Shown: positions 4,705 to 5,669 of the stretch, in pieces | Layout: each line of letters starts with the position of its first letter | Numbering within the stretch: the stretch's first letter is position 1 | Source: Pseudomonadota bacterium | GTDB taxonomy: Bacteria > Pseudomonadota > Gammaproteobacteria > Burkholderiales > Burkholderiaceae_B | Assembly: GCA_023427085.1 (NCBI GenBank) | Contig: JAEZBO010000250.1 | Coordinates: 1-5,669 of the forward strand | Reading direction: 5' to 3' | DNA: 5,669 nucleotides | Notes under the pieces: generated by a model | Databases searched by the model: none | What the model was told of the DNA's origin: nothing | Seen by the model: the letters and a program-made list of their open reading frames with translations, nothing else | Program-made: the position numbers and the translations under genes

Positions 4705-5669
4705 ATGAGCATCCTGGACACCGTCAAGTCCGCAATGGGCATCAATCCCATCCATCACGCCGATGTCGACATGAAGCGCGTGCTGGATGCCTTGGCCGAC
4801 CTCGACGGCAAGCCGATCGAGAAGCTCGAGCCGCAAGAGGCCCGCCAGCAGCCGACCCCGGCCGACGCCGTCAAGCGGGTGATGGCCGAGGACAAGATCG
4901 CGCCGCCGGCCGATACGCTGCAGGTCAGCGACATCACGATCCCGGATGCCCAGGGCGGCAGCAACCCGGCCCGGGTCTACAAGCCCGCCGGCGCGGGCAC
5001 CCTGCCGGTCATCCTGTACTTCCATGGCGGCGGCTTCGTCATCGCCGACCTGGACACCTACGATGCCACGCCGCGCTCGCTGGCCGCCCAGACCGGTGCG
5101 ATCGTGATCTCGGCCCATTACCGCCAGGCGCCCGAGCACAAGCTGCCGGCCGCGCACGACGACGCCAACGCCGCCTACGAATGGCTGCTGGCCAATGCCC
5201 CGCAACTGGGTGCCGATCCGCGCCGTGTCGCGCTGGTCGGCGAAAGCGCCGGCGGCAACCTGGCGCTCAACGTGGCGATCCATGCGCGTGATCGCGGCCT
5301 GACCGCGCCGCTGTATCAGGTGCTGGTCTACCCGGTGGTCGATACCGATACCGACACCGAGTCCTATGGCGACAGCTCGAATGCCAAGCCGTTGAACAAG
5401 GACATGATGCTGTGGTTCGTCAAGCACGTGATCCGCTCGGACGACGACAAGAACAGCGCGCTGCTGCGCGTGCTGCACACGCCGCTGGAAGGCCTGCCGC
5501 CCACCACGGTCATCACTGCCGGCATCGACCCGCTGCGCACCGAGGGCGAAAAGCTGGCGCGCGCGCTGACCGATGCCGGCGTGCCGGTGACGCACCAGGG
5601 CTACCCGGGCGCCACGCACGAGTTCTTCGGCATGGCGCCGGTGGTCGAGGCCGCCCGCGACGCGCAGGC
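4705..5669 (+). CDS. Alpha/beta hydrolase, HSL-type esterase/lipase, 3' end cut by window edge
   Basis: The first 321 codons of a serine hydrolase of the hormone-sensitive-lipase (esterase family IV) type are present. The oxyanion-hole motif HGGGF is at 107-111. The nucleophile elbow GESAGG (179-184) carries Ser181. The expected acid is Asp275 in GIDPLR, and the catalytic histidine is His305 in THEFFG. The full catalytic triad is therefore present and the enzyme should be active. Such enzymes hydrolyse short- to medium-chain esters; the real substrate cannot be read from sequence. The N-terminus (MSILDTVKSAMGINPIHHAD) is not a signal peptide and no membrane segment is seen, so it is probably cytoplasmic. 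About 100 residues precede HGGGF, consistent with a helical cap region. Family members are usually 310-340 residues, so only a short tail should be missing. It is 214 bp downstream of the regulator gene and is probably transcribed separately. No link to malonate use is visible. Confidence 0.9.
   Translation, partial: MSILDTVKSAMGINPIHHADVDMKRVLDALADLDGKPIEKLEPQEARQQPTPADAVKRVMAEDKIAPPADTLQVSDITIPDAQGGSNPARVYKPAGAGTLPVILYFHGGGFVIADLDTYDATPRSLAAQTGAIVISAHYRQAPEHKLPAAHDDANAAYEWLLANAPQLGADPRRVALVGESAGGNLALNVAIHARDRGLTAPLYQVLVYPVVDTDTDTESYGDSSNAKPLNKDMMLWFVKHVIRSDDDKNSALLRVLHTPLEGLPPTTVITAGIDPLRTEGEKLARALTDAGVPVTHQGYPGATHEFFGMAPVVEAARDAQ

Noticed and set aside
4629..5291. Plus-strand frame overlapping the start of the hydrolase gene in another frame
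   Set aside because: The translation is Arg/Pro/Gly-rich, has no ribosome-binding site, and is displaced by the hydrolase frame, which has all the motifs.
4687..5619. 310-codon minus-strand open frame opposite the hydrolase gene
   Set aside because: The plus strand carries a complete catalytic triad, HGGGF motif and a good ribosome-binding site. The minus-strand translation is Gln/Arg/Val-rich with no family features.

Overview
The window is GC-rich, densely coding bacterial DNA. It carries the front part of a biotin-independent malonate decarboxylase (mdc) operon on the minus strand, a divergent GntR/FCD-family regulator gene on the plus strand, and then an incomplete alpha/beta-hydrolase gene on the plus strand. 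High G/C at third codon positions, the protein style and the ACDEG gene order suggest a proteobacterium, most likely a betaproteobacterium of the Burkholderiales (Alcaligenaceae-like). This placement is inference from composition and remembered family sequences, not from a search.

Minus strand, read from about 3713 down to 1: mdcA (ACP transferase, alpha), mdcC (acyl carrier protein, delta), mdcD and mdcE (the two decarboxylase subunits, beta and gamma), and the first 35 codons of mdcG, which is cut by the left edge. Gaps are 9 bp, a 4-bp overlap, 9 bp and 6 bp, so this is one tightly coupled operon. MdcA swaps acetate for malonate on the carrier protein MdcC. MdcD-MdcE decarboxylate malonyl-S-MdcC to acetyl-S-MdcC and CO2. 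MdcG attaches the phosphoribosyl-dephospho-CoA arm to a serine of MdcC. mdcB (arm precursor synthesis) is not between mdcA and mdcC as it is in Klebsiella and Pseudomonas. The order A-C-D-E-G matches the Acinetobacter-type operon, where mdcB and mdcH follow mdcG, so both are expected just past the left edge.

The spacer between mdcA and the regulator (about 3714-3839) is the only AT-rich stretch. It holds two good palindromes resembling TTGTATACAA, centred exactly 21 bp apart, and a degenerate third copy another 21 bp toward mdcA. They resemble the operator I recall for MdcY, the GntR-family repressor of the Acinetobacter mdc operon. The divergent gene is therefore most simply a local malonate-responsive regulator controlling mdc and probably itself.

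After the regulator comes a 214-bp spacer with no convincing terminator or promoter, then an HSL-family (HGGGF-type) esterase/lipase gene with a strong ribosome-binding site. The window ends inside it, after all the catalytic residues. Nothing in the sequence ties it to malonate metabolism.

I see no tRNA, rRNA, CRISPR array, insertion sequence or phage feature. The system is a recognisable one; the most interesting part is the regulatory architecture of the divergent spacer.
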